From Diplosphaera chodatii (lineage: Eukaryota > Chlorophyta > Trebouxiophyceae > Prasiolales > Stichococcaceae), in NCBI GenBank assembly GCA_032358165.1, contig JAALGY010000039.1, positions 496,001-560,000 on the forward strand: a DNA stretch of 64,000 nucleotides. Reading direction: 5' to 3'. The number at the start of each line of letters is the position of its first letter. The stretch's first letter is position 1. Made by a program: the position numbers and the translations under genes. Of this stretch, positions 12,392 through 23,751 are shown piece by piece. Below the pieces are notes generated by a model. The model had not been told where the DNA came from. It was given only the letters and a program-made list of their open reading frames with translations, and did not search any database.

Positions 12392-12884
12392 GGCTCGTGA
12401 TTGAGCTGTTCTCGACTGCACTGGAGGCGGTGCTGGGGCTCCCTCTGGGTTCCGAGCCTCTGCCTTTTGGCTGGCGTGTGCAGGACTGGCAGGTGAGCAA
12501 GCCGACGTCAAGTATCACCCGAATGCAGATCCAGTGGCCACACAACGGGCAGACAATGTGTCCAAGGCTGTTGTGTTCAGGCACGGGATATGCAAATATG
12601 GTCTTGAGCAGTGATGACGGATCTTGCTTGCTACTGCTCACGTGCTGCCGCCATTTACGATGTCGGCGGTACAGAACCACTTGGATGCCACTGATATTTG
12701 TCGATCGGAGAAGACCATCATTTAAGCATCAGGACAGATCATCGGCCTCATCAGCACGGCAAACCATGTAAAGTCACTTCCCACAACAGGTAGTTACTCG
12801 ACCGCAACACGGTTGGTACATAGGAGGCAACACAGCAGCAAGCTACCGCGCGCTGCCATTCCCATCAGTTTTGTGGGTCATCCG
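12392..12884. other. Intergenic region between genes 5 and 4 (same strand)
   Basis: Gene 5 ends at 12885 and gene 4 starts at 12391 on the minus strand, so this stretch holds the gene 5 3' UTR and the gene 4 promoter. An open frame extends upstream of the gene 4 ATG but contains no other ATG, so I did not extend the gene. Confidence 0.45.
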
Positions 12885-15849
12885 CTACTTCAGGAACACC
12901 TTGCGGCCGCCATGTCCCTTCTTCTCGTGCTCCGCAATGGCTGCATGCACATCCTTCAGCGAAAACTCCTTGTGCGGTGGCGCTGTCTTGAGCACGCCCT
13001 TGACCTGCATGGGCTGGTAGGAGGTTTTGACAAAGTTTTTACAGTCCCCATCCATCTGAAGCTTGGCGCACCGACCAATTCAACCACGAAGTTCAGCATT
13101 AGTGCATCTATGTGACCAGTAAGCACTATGCTGACTTCCTGTATACTTCTCAATTTTGACAGCTATGATTTGATCTGCTTCTGCTGTTGACTGCTCATTA
13201 CAAGCACAGAAGCCTCACCAGCAAGTCCATGGTGCGCTGCATGCGCTCCTGCATCTTGTCGGCGCCTCCGCTGGGCAGCCAGTTGTATAGGATGAACGTG
13301 TCCAGGACGCGGCTGCAGGGACGCGAGTCGCGATATTCATGTCAGCCATGCTGTAGTTTGAGAGTGATGCCCTTTAATCTGGTGCGGCAGCAATCTTAGC
13401 AACAAACTGCCTCTGTTGCACACACGAGTCGGTGCATACACAATCAACCACAGGCGCAATGCTACGCGGTTGGTAACATAGTACATGCAGGACTCACCCA
13501 TGCAGAACGAGGTTCATGACTCCCACCGTCACCTGCCAAAGGGTGTTGTTTCCCCAATCAGCAGCCTCTCCCTGCTCACGCAGTGGTATGATGCAGCTGG
13601 CATATTACGCATGCGCTGGACATACGCAAGTCAAGGCATCCAGATTGTCCGAATGGTAACCTTGTTGTCCTGGAGCTCGCCATAGAGGATGGTGCGGCCG
13701 AATTTGCGGGTTGCACTGACCACCTGCACAGCAGCAAGGCAACCCACACAGTGCTGTCTGCAGCTTGCTGCCCATGCTTGCACCGGCATAACGCCAAGCG
13801 CGCATTCAATGTGCTGGTCTAGAAAGCATCGTTCGTAAAGATGTGTGCAGCGCGACTCTGCGACTTACGACATCAGTGAAGGTGTCAGCCACGGGGTCCA
13901 GCGCGGTGTAGGCGCCGCGGCCCTTGGTGACCTCCCGGCTGCGCTGCACCAGATTCTCCGTCTCGGTGCTGACCACCAGGTCCGCCCTGCAGTGCGTCGG
14001 GTGCACATGCCGTAATGATAGGCCTGCGGCTGCCTGCACGCATGTTTATATGAAGCGCTGATGGCATGTAGGGCGCCCCTCCTGCTTTGCGCTGCTCCAG
14101 AGCCAAAAACAAAAGACTTGCACCCCAACCTTGAGTTCACATGTTCCACATCTGAAGGCAAGGACTGAGAGTTTACATGTCGCATAGGAGTTTCACCCGA
14201 GGCTCTTGAGCTCCTGAACATATGTGTCCCGGTGAACCTGGTTGATGGTCTTGATGCCCATCTCCTTGGCCAGTGCAATGATCTGCAGCGGCATGTACCG
14301 AGCATGTTCGACAGCGTTGTTGCTGTGTTCATTACATGCTAACCGGTGCGGCTGCACCTCAGCAGCCCATATAAAATGCACCTGACGGCCCAGTGTGCTG
14401 GATGCAGCCGACTGCAGCAGCCAGTCGCCCTGCAGCAGGAGTGGCTTTGTGTGCATGTACAGCTTTGTTGATCTCCCTTTTGCATGATCCTGCATCTGAA
14501 ATTTTTGTGTCTGGCGGCCTGCAATTCAGCCGCAGCCAAGCCCTGCTCACCTTGGGCACATCTGCGACCTCCAGCAGGCCCACTGCCTACATGCAGTAAG
14601 TAGGCAATGGCATGAAGACAGGCATTTGTAGTCTATATATAGGCATGGCACAGAATCACAGACTGTCTCTGGACAGACATGGGTGCAGCTCTGTAGCACA
14701 CCGTGCAGGGGTTGACCTGGGGTGGATACACAGATCCAGGGGTCAGAGGTGCTCACGTGACTGAGCAATGGCTGTGGCGTGACTGCTGCACGTGCAAGGT
14801 ACGTGCGCACAGCGGACCCAAGCGCCTGCAGCTGTGCAGGGAGTCACTCACCAGGAACTGTGATGCAGTATAGTCGTCCAGCTCGTCTGGCACCCCCATC
14901 TGCAGCAAACTGCACATACATGGGCGCACTGATTTGACCGGATTCGGGCGCAGGCATGCGTGCCTGCGGTGATGGTGCAAATGCTAGCATGGTGCAGTGC
15001 GAGGGGCATGAACCACCATCGGTGCAGGCTGACCAGCAAGTCTTCGTCCACCACCACATACTCTTGCCAGGTGCCGTCAACCCTGCGAACAGTGCACAAT
15101 GAGCACTCACGCGTTGCCAATGCTGAGTGCTGCCTATGGCCGCTCAGATGTGCACATGTCATTGGAAAGCGGCAACTTACCAGTTGGCGGCCACGACGCG
15201 CTGACCAACGTTGAACTTGTAGCTGCTGCCAGGACCGGTTGCCTCAATCTTACCGACTCCTGCAGCACTACTGCAGCCATTGTCATGCATGGCCCAAGGC
15301 TGAGTCTCTCACTGCGTTTTCTGACCAACGCATTCTCCCTGACCAAGGTGGGGGCAGCCATACCTTCTGTGCCATTAACAAAGGGCAGCTTACGCAGCTC
15401 CTCCCCATAATCTGCATAATCAGATCAAGCATACCACTGAAACATCCGCACTGTCCCACGGCAGCTGAGGTGCCCTAGAGATGCATCAGAGGTGCAGTAC
15501 TCAACAGCAACTAGAGCCACTCAGGGCCCCGCACCCCCTTTGGCTGCAATGAGGTCTGTCGGGTCGATTGGCCGTAGCTGCATGCGGATGAGGTACTGCA
15601 CGCATGCAGGCGATTTGCAGTCACATGCAGGCAACCACGCTGCATGATGCACGTCTGAGTGATGCAAAGAACGTAGCACCGAGTTGCAGCCGAATCGCTT
15701 TGCCCTGCATGCCTCCAGCAGCTGCTCGCCTGACCATTCCCGGGAATCGGCACCAGCGCTTCGACCACCTGAATGTTCTTCCACCCACCCTTGATCTTCT
15801 GCTGGTCAAAGTCTGCGCAAGACCATGCGACCAGCTTGACAAATGCCAT
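12885..15849 (-). CDS. MECR-like reductase gene 5 (339 aa, 15 exons)
   Basis: Member of the same MDR array and the one closest to MECR at key motifs. Exons in coding order: 15849-15730, 15595-15535, 15411-15364, 15259-15181, 15082-15034, 14899-14852, 14716-14702, 14586-14551, 14429-14382, 14282-14197, 13986-13869, 13723-13661, 13532-13498, 13312-13219, 13004-12885; 1020 nt in phase. RPIDPTDL is followed by GDYG, which keeps the Tyr aligned with the MECR catalytic Tyr, then GTEGVGKI. The 15-nt exon 7 encodes VNPCT; with the next exon it gives VNPCTA, a MECR signature. The cofactor loop LLQSAASSTLGRQ and GIKTINQVHRD follow, and the C-terminus is RKVFLK. Intron 1 has a GC donor (CAG|GCGAGC); the nearby GT would break the frame. 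Confidence 0.87.
14702..14716 (-). other. 15-nt microexon of gene 5 (VNPCT)
   Basis: Flanked by ccccag on the acceptor side and GTGTGC on the donor side, both joins phase 0. Together with the next 36-nt exon it equals the single 51-nt exon of gene 4 (17 codons). Confidence 0.75.
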
Positions 15850-16482
15850 ACATGTGAAAATGCAAGGTAATATACTATAGCTCTATGCTCTGTGCAGGGG
15901 CGCCTGAAGTTTTGGTCAGGCACAGCGCTGCCAGCAGTTCTAAAATTTGTCAGCGAGCATTTTCACCAACCTCTCCCATACCTGTGACCAGGCACACCGT
16001 CTGCTTCCGAGGATTGTCACCCTCAGCCATGACGATAAGCAGCTGCTTCACGAATGCGCAACAAACTTATATCCTGTCGCGGTGGCAGGTGACAGAGGTC
16101 TATGATGCCAGCAACACTTTGTTCCCAACAGAAACTAGATGTCCTAGTGTGTACACGTTGTGAAGTCTTGAGACTGCTGGACGCTGGTCTTACAAAACGT
16201 TGGTCAGGTCACGTGTCGGAGTGGCTGCCTCGTCACAGCAGCCCAGCAACCGGCAGTCCTCGCTGCTGTTGCCTCGCTGTTTAAAGCAACTTTGCAGTGT
16301 CTGCTGAGCATTGTTGAGCTGCACATCGGCGGGTTAGCTGGCGGCGAATCTCCCTTGAAGTTGCTCTGACAGCAGCCACCATTTTTGCCGTCAGGCAGCT
16401 CGCGAGCCGGCTGCTGGCCACCGGCATTTGGGATCAGGAGGGTCAGCCTACCCCTGCATCAGGTAGTGAGCAGCAGCGAGAC
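15850..16482. other. Divergent intergenic region between genes 5 and 6
   Basis: About 633 bp between divergent starts, so a presumed shared promoter region. No exon recognised with confidence; an upstream non-coding exon of gene 6 cannot be excluded. Confidence 0.45.
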
Positions 16483-19400
16483 ATGGGTGGTGGCAAGCAG
16501 AAGGCGGTGCTGGTCACATCCTTCGACGAAGACAAGGTGGAAGCAACTCAATCAACTTGTTCTCTCACAAGGCACAAATGACTTTCTATTAGAGGCCTGT
16601 GAAGATGACACGGTGGTTGCAAGCTAACCTCGAGCTTGGGCTTGCATGACTGCGCATTACCATGCTTTTGCCACCATCCAACCAGTGAGCGCCGCCCTGC
16701 TGATATATATATATATATGCAGGTGTCGGCCAACTGGGCGAACCTTGAGGTAGGCGAGCGGGACATCCCGGAGCCCAAAGACGGCGAGGTGCGGATGTGA
16801 AAAAGTGCGCGTCAGCTGGGAGTGTAGCCATGCGCTCTGATGCGGCACTAGTGTGAGGAAGCTGTGTGCTCCTGTAGGTGCTGGTGCGGATGATGCTGCG
16901 GCCAATCAACCCAACAGATCTGATGCTGTCCCGTGGCTGGTAACCTACATCGACACTTTCGCTTGCTGATGGTGCCAGGGTTCGTTGTCAGTCTGTCATG
17001 TGGCACAGCAGTCTAGTCATTCAGTGCCCATGCCGCGAGCAGGTATGGCATGCCAGGGTACTCGCCGAACTTCCCCTTCGTGGCAGGTACAGCATTTGCT
17101 GTCATCAACGATCCGGTTGTGACACTGCTCAATCATATGTCACAATCAGAGATGCATTACTAACATTGATTTTGAGCGCTGCAGGTTCTGAAGGTGTGTC
17201 CAAGCAAGGGTGATGTGCAATCTGTCGTGGCATGTGCACGTACTGCACATGTGGTTGATCAACACCATTGGGGTCTGTCAAGAAGGTCTGAGCAAGCGAA
17301 CCTGCAGGCATGGGCAAGGTGCATAAGAATGGGCCCGGGACCAAGGGCAAATTCAAGGAGGGCCAGCGTGTCACGGCCGGTGGCTGGTGCGTGGGAGCCA
17401 AGCAGACAGAGAAAATGCTATCAATGCATGTGAAAACACTGCGACTGTCTTACGCTGGCATGTGTCTGAGTGCAACCTTTGACATTCCTCTATGCGTGCT
17501 GCAGGACTGATGGCACATGGTGAGCGCTGCAAGTCGTCCATGCCACTGCTGTGCAGCGAGCAGCAAAATGCGTATCTGTGCACCGCCGCATCGTAGAATT
17601 CTCTAAATCTGCCTGGTTATCAAGAACGGTGCAGGCAGCAGTATGTGGTGATGCCGGAGGAGGACCTGGTGGCGGTGCCTGATGAGATGGATGACCAGAC
17701 CGCCGCACAGTTTTATGTGAGCACCTGCCACACCTTGCTAATGCTTGTGTATTCGAACCTCGTACGAACCATGATTGGTCGCGTCGGTGAGAAGCTGAAC
17801 AACCTACTAGCGTGCATATGGACACAAGCACAGCCACAGCGCATCTTGGCAAGATGCACATGTATACAGCCAGACAACGTAGGTTGCTGGTAGATGAGAC
17901 AGTGGTGCTGCAATGCAGATCAACCCAGTGACATGCTATGGCATGATCGAGGTGAGACAGGCGTCACTGCCTGAACAACAACTTACCCCTGCGGTAACGA
18001 GCTAAGCAAAAGGCCCGCATGACAGTGATGCGCTTTGGCCGCTGCAGGAGTCCGATGTGCCAGAGGTAAGATGGAACGCAGACGTTGTGCATGCGCCATA
18101 CTTTGTCGTCTGACGAGGTTGCAGGCATGCTGGCGTTTCTCGTGCCCGAGGATCGGCCACAGGTTGCCACCTGCTGCAGGGCAACTGGCTGCTGCAGAAT
18201 GCCGCCTCATCTGCACTGGGCCACATGGTGAGCAGACTCACTGCCGCAACATGTGGTCAACTTGCACGTCAATCGCGAAAGGGTCTGCACAACAACGGCC
18301 AAAGCGCCTGAAGCGCGTGTAAGCAGTGCACCATTTCATGCTGGCCGCAGATCATCCAGTACGCCAAGCACAAGGGCATCAAGACCATCAACGTGGTGCG
18401 CCGCGATGACCACATCCAGGAGCTCAAGGACGCCGGGTGCGCCACCACTTTCATTCTTTTAAAGGTGCTGTATATGGTTTTGACCTGCGCAGTAGTCGTG
18501 GCCTCCTCGTACACAAGCACCGCTCAGCCAGAGGACCGGCAGGACAGTTTTCATGGGTTGCTGCATGTTATTTTGAGCTGCGCAGTAGTCGTGGGATCCT
18601 GGCACGGCAAACACTGCTGAGCCGAGATGGTTGCAAGAGAGCAGGTTTCCCACCTTGCAGCGGCGATGAGGTGGTCAACTACACCAAGGTGGACCTGCCG
18701 GAGGAGGTGCACAAGATCACCGGCGGCCAGGGTGCGCATTAATTGCAATTTGGGTCATGGAGGAGCAAGGTCAACAGACCTGCTGACTTTGTGACACAGA
18801 CTGCCCATTGCTGATCCGCCTCTCGTGCTGTGCAAACTTCTGCAGTCAGCTCCGGACTGCTGCACTGCTGTGTTATGTGCCTATGAGTGTCAGCATGCAA
18901 TGGCCATGTCAGGAGCAAGGTTGGCAATGACAACAGCTCTTGAACTGGGTCGTCTCCACTGATACTCATGCATACTCATGCAAACGATGCTGGTGCAGCA
19001 GCATGCCAGCAGGTTTTGCAGGATCAATAGATGATTCAATAGATAATTCACCCCTTCTGTAACATGCAGGTGCATGGGCGGCGCTGGAGCCCGTTGGTGG
19101 CGACGCCACCGCCAAGGTGCCGATGTGTTGCAGCGTCTGCCGCGCAGCCATGTACGGATGCATGGGCGATCTTCGTGCACATCCACAGAAGACTATGTCC
19201 AGGCTCGAAGAAATATTGTGGTGCGCACATGCAGATCGTGTCCAGCACGCGGGTGGAGGGGTGGACCCGCCTCTATGGTGCGCCACACACAGTAGTTTGC
19301 TACCCTGACTTATTGATATAACATATTTCAGCTTAATTTAGTTTAATAAAATATGATACAATATAAGACAGTATGATACAATATAAAGTTTTACCGTACT

Positions 19401-20680
19401 GAGGCCTGTCAGCAGCGTCTGACATCTGCTTGGATGTTTGGCCTTGTGTACCGTCTCAGTGTGGGAGCCTGTTCTGCTAGAACGCTGCCGTGCACCCCAC
19501 CAACTGTATTGTGCCAGCTCCTCATCCAGGCGTAAGGGCTGCCAGCACAATTACGTGTGCACATGCACGTATGGGGCTCATATCCTGGAAGGTTCAAAGC
19601 TGCAAGCCATTTGCAGGTGCGCTGACGGGCACCACCGCCACCGTCAACATCATCGACCTCATCATGTACTCCCGTGTGCTGGGCTCCTTCGTCATCTACA
19701 ATTGGTGAAACACCTGCATGTGTTGAGAATGCAATGCGCGGCTGGGCGTCACATTCTAAATAGCTTCCCAGCGCATGTTGCTCCTTTATTTGCCAGCTGT
19801 ATGTCACACACTTGAACTTGCATACCCGCCATGGCTATGAGCCCATGACCCCTGCGCGCGCGCAGGCTGCCCAAGGACCGCCACGAGAAGAAGATGGAGC
19901 GCCTGCACACGGTGAGGGCTGCAGAGCAAGGAGCATGCAGATCCTCCCTCAGGAAGCAAGCTCAGTTGTGGCGGACCATCATATGACACTCTCAGACATG
20001 GCTGGCTGATATCTGAACACTGGGTCTGTTGTAGTCTACTGACTGCGCTGCATGTTGATCATGCAGGTGATGGACCTGATGCTGAAGGGCATCATCAAGC
20101 CACCTCCACCCTGTGAGTGTGAAGCACCTGCCATTGCAGACTTTAAACCGCACTCGATGGCATTGCTGAGCGAGGAACTGCCATGCTTGACGGCATGCTG
20201 CTGCTGCTGGACGGTCGTGCTTAGCAGCAGACAGCCATATCTGCTTGCCTTGGCTAACATTGACCGTGGCAGTTGCGTGCTGAAGTACACTGGGCACGGT
20301 GCATGCAGGAAATCTCACAGGCATCTGTCCGGCCTTGCCACACACAAGTTGCAACTAAGTTTGCCTTATTTTATTATGCAGTGAAGAACTACCCGCTGGA
20401 CAAGGTGCACGACGCCATCCAGGAGTATAACAAGGTCGGCGGCGGCCACAAGGTGAGTGCTTTTCAGCACGCTGATGCGCCACATGAACCTGGGCCACTA
20501 CATGCTGCCTATGAGCTATCTGGCACGCTGTGCTAGCTGAGCTTCACATCTGGCTTGGTACACTGTCAACGGTGCTAGCATGACATCACCCTGCCGGCTT
20601 TGTACAGCTGATGCGCCAGAACAAGTGTCAGGAACAAACAGGGCATGCCTGTTATCATGCAGATTTTCCTGGAGGGCTGA
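16483..20680 (+). CDS. MECR-like reductase gene 6 (341 aa, 20 exons)
   Basis: Most finely split member of the array. Exons: 16483-16536, 16723-16788, 16878-16939, 17043-17086, 17185-17193, 17308-17386, 17505-17519, 17635-17716, 17919-17951, 18048-18065, 18180-18227, 18351-18436, 18661-18731, 19070-19116, 19235-19277, 19617-19704, 19866-19911, 20067-20112, 20382-20452, 20663-20680; 1026 nt in phase. Motifs: VLVRMMLRPINPTDLM, WYGMPGY (Tyr present near the catalytic position), GSEGMGKV, LLQNAASSALGHM, GIKTINVVRRDDH, VLGSFVIYNWLP, and C-terminus IFLEG. Five exons are 18 nt or shorter. The exon that is split in two in other members is here fused with its neighbour (17635-17716), while nearby exons are split further. 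The start is the first ATG giving the conserved N-terminus. The upstream structure is not certain. Confidence 0.85.
17185..17193 (+). other. 9-nt microexon of gene 6
   Basis: gcgctgcag acceptor, nine exon bases, then GTGTGTC donor. It supplies the SE of AGSEGMGKV, matching GSEGVG in every other complete member. Skipping it would delete three residues but keep the frame. Confidence 0.75.
19318..19390. repeat. AT-rich intron segment with a short direct repeat
   Basis: Inside the gene 6 intron between 19277 and 19617. The word tatgatacaatataa occurs twice within about 35 bp, in a stretch far richer in A and T than its surroundings. Confidence 0.5.
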
Positions 20681-21186
20681 AGGCGCATGCCGGTCGGTCT
20701 GGAGTTTCTGTCGTACTCAGCAAACAAAACGTGCCCTGGAGACATACAACACCTACTAGTTGTCTCTATATACAGTGGTGCTGTGAATGGGTAAGGTAAG
20801 GTAGGAGAATACATGCATATGTATCGGCCAGATGCTACACAGTTGAAGCAGGATTGAGTGTAATCAGTATGTTGCATGCTTGGCCCCTTTCGTTCCTGGG
20901 TGCAACGAAGTACCGAAACCCATCCGTGATGTGAGCGGCAAGCTGTCGGCCAAGGTTTTCCCAGCTGTCTCATCAACTGGTGTCAGTCGTGTCAGACAGG
21001 CTGTCAGACCAGCTCCACCCGACGGTGCAGCAGTAGTCCCAGGCCGAACCTTACAATTGCTGACCACGACAGATTCGCTTGGGCAGTCATGGATAACTTG
21101 CAAGTGCTGTCACCGTTCTGCATTGTGCCATCCACTGCTTCATCTTGTACACCCCAAAGCATCATCAGTGCTTGATATCAGACAGC
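20681..21186. other. Intergenic region after the reductase array
   Basis: Holds the gene 6 3' UTR and the promoter of the next secreted-protein gene. No exon or repeat recognised. Confidence 0.45.
20859..20863 (+). terminator. Candidate polyadenylation signal TGTAA of gene 6
   Basis: TGTAA 179 nt past the gene 6 stop codon. Confidence 0.4.
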
Positions 21187-23245
21187 ATGGCCTCCACAGC
21201 AGCAACGTTCCTCCTGTTTGCCTCTATGGTCGCTGCACCTGCGACAACCCAAATGGCCCCGCAGCACACCGCAGATCAAGCAGGTGAGATCCTGATGCAC
21301 CACCGATGAGGAGCAGGATGGCAGATCTATGGGATCATGCGCAGCAGTGTGCATGTTGATCTGGGCATCATCCGCATTCTGTCATGCGGTCCTGCTTCCG
21401 TGTAAATTGTGCAGCCAGGCAACCCTTGACTGGTACTCGTACACATGGAACAGGTCAGCAGCTCTGCGCATATGATGAATGGGCACTCTTGATGTGGCAG
21501 CTCCTGGCGCGGCGCGGTTTGCCATATGTATTTACTCACTCATAACTGTTGCTCGACACTTGCTGGTGTGCGAAAACAATGATGAAGGTGCTTGGTTCCG
21601 CGTGCAGGTGCAGGGCGGCAGCTGTTGCAAGCGGCACCGACTGCAGCGCCCACAGCAAGCAGTACTCCCACCGAACGTCCATTTGCCGTCCCTCCAACAG
21701 GCAAATGCTGCACAACGCCTCAGCCCTTGTGACCGCCTGTGCACATGCTAACCAGGAGCACAGGATCTTCACGACCTTTTCGTTTGTTACCTTGACGCTG
21801 TGTGGTATTGCACTTTTCTGCATCATTTGCAGCATCGCCTACGCAATCAGGCAAGGCGCCTGCCGCTGTTGCTGCACCAACCGGGCCGCCAATCAACTGC
21901 ACTGATGCCGGCGATCTGCTGTGCCTGCAGCGGCAGGCCCTGCGGTGCGCCCACCTGCCGCGCTGTGCACGATGCCACATGTTGTAGCCGTCCAGAGAGC
22001 ACCGATTATGACTGTGCCAGATTTGTCTGCGGCGCGCTTTGTTGTCAGGTGTCCTGCCAGCAGCTCTCATATGCTGCAGCGCTGCGGCAACCGGCAACTG
22101 CACCGCTGCCAGGAAGGCTGCAGACGACGCGACGGCGGCCGTCAACAGTGGCGTGTTCACCCCCCCAAATGGCGGCGGTGAGTGTTGAACCCACGAGACA
22201 ACCCTTGGCTACTGCAATACTCGGGCAGCATCTTGAAGTTGCTGGAGATGCTGTTCTCCGCTCACGCACAGTCCAGGGTGCTGTCGCGCTGAGTGCACCA
22301 TGGTTGGCATAGCAGACAAGCCTATACGTCCAGGAGTGTGCCTAGACTGTCCTGTTGGGAACCTCTTGCCCGCTGGCTGCAGCTGCCGCCGCATCGGTTG
22401 CCCAAACAGAGGCCGCTGCACAGCGCTGTGCCAATGGCGGCAAGACTCCCACCGCATCGCCAACAGCGGCCGCAGCGCCGACAGCCTTCAGTGGGTTATG
22501 CATGTGACGACGGTTTGACTTAGCTAGAATATCAGTCAATTCAGATGGCAGCAGCAGAGGAAGCACATGAGGGTGCCCTTTGAGCAATTCTCGAGTCTGA
22601 GTATGTGCATATCTGATGTCTGTGACTGGGGCCCAAGGTCTGCCTGCTGATTGCAGCCTGTAAGTTCAACGCAGATGCGCCCAAGACCAGCAGTCAGCCG
22701 CAAGGGGCTGGCGCTGCAGCATCGTCAACTCAGAAGCTTGCTGATGAGGTGACAGGGATGCGCACCTAATTAATGATGTACTCCCAGCATATTCTCTGCC
22801 ATACATGCTAATGACAACGGCGTGCATTTTTCACACCTGAGGTAGTGATGGATTTAATTTGTCGCTGTTATCATCTGCTTGCAAATTAGTATCTAAATTG
22901 AGCTCATGTCAGGCTGGTGCGCTGTGCACCTTTTGCAGGCGCGCACGCAGTCGGCAGCGCGCAACTGCAGCGGCGCCAGCACCTCGGCCAAGCAGGCGCA
23001 GCTGCAGTTCCAGACCGCAAATGCAGCTGATCCAGGCGAGTTGCAAACCGGCACTGCTGGCCGCTTGTGGGCCACCATGATCACTTTCAGCCACTGCATG
23101 CTAGCTGCTGCCGGTCTGCATGACCAGTGTCTCATCACTAGTAATCCTCCCTGCAGGATCCGCAGCAGCGCAGGCCGCATTTGCAAACACCCGCGCAGCC
23201 CAGGCCGCCGCTAAGAGCTGCAAGGAGCCTGGTGCTGGCAAGTGA
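21187..23245 (+). CDS. Secreted alanine-rich protein with spaced cysteines, unknown function
   Basis: Exon 1 (21187-21283) encodes a signal peptide (MASTAATFLLFASMVAAPAT...) and ends in phase 1. The secure 3' exons are 22383-22490, 22657-22748, 22939-23035 and 23157-23245 (stop). They read AAAASVAQTEAAAQRCANGG, a CKFNADAP exon, an ARTQSAARNCSGAS exon and SAAAQAAFANTRAAQAAAKS-C. Each exon has about one Cys and many Ala, Gln and Ser residues, suggesting helical repeats. The last intron uses a GC donor (CCAG|GCGAGT). Between 21284 and 22382 there are further Ala/Pro/Thr-rich phase-1 candidates (about 21611-21705, 21858-21920, 22062-22172), but their borders are not settled. I do not recognise the family. 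The protein is probably exported to the wall or extracellular matrix. Confidence 0.6.
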
Positions 23246-23751
23246 TGCCAGCGAACCAGCACATCAAATTTCATGATAGAGAAAAAGGGCAAAAGACGAC
23301 TGAATGCTACATCGATAGCTGACGACTGCGAGCAGTCACTACTCTATCGATGTTGTGCAGCTCATTACCGCACTCCTACCTCACATCAGCTTGCATCTCA
23401 GCAAAAGATCAGCGGAGCTTCAGCACATCAGCAAGATTTCTCAGCACTTTGACGCTATCGAAGTTGCCCGCCATGCAGCACCAGCTGGCACCTATGTTGC
23501 AGCCACGTGTCCTGCCATGCAATCAATGTTATCGTCAGTCCCACACTAACACTGCAACGTCCCAGGGAGCTTGCACGTGGCATCAACAGCTCAGCAGCCG
23601 CCTCTGCACACCATGGTCCACGCCCCGAGCATAAGACACACAGCGTGCGGTGCTGCTGCTCACAAACCATTCACAGCACCTCTTCTTGCCTCCGCCGTTC
23701 AGCACAAACTGCCCTTGCAGCAGCCGCCGCATATTCCACCGCTTAACTACG
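23246..23751. other. Intergenic region between two secreted-protein genes
   Basis: 3' UTR of one gene and promoter of the next. Nothing else recognised. Confidence 0.4.

Noticed and set aside
12392..12511. Upstream in-frame extension of gene 4 as a targeting peptide
   Set aside because: The open frame continues upstream but contains no ATG before the one at 12391.
16698..16718. Short TA run before exon 2 of gene 6 as a regulatory element
   Set aside because: It lies directly before the gcag acceptor and is most simply an intron-end dinucleotide tract.
21720..22160. Minus-strand frame starting with a hydrophobic stretch (MNTPLLTAAVASSAAFLAAV)
   Set aside because: It mirrors the plus-strand Ala-rich exons of the secreted gene; poly-Ala codons read backwards often give Cys/Ala/Ser-like hydrophobic shadows. 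The plus-strand exons fit by phase and composition.
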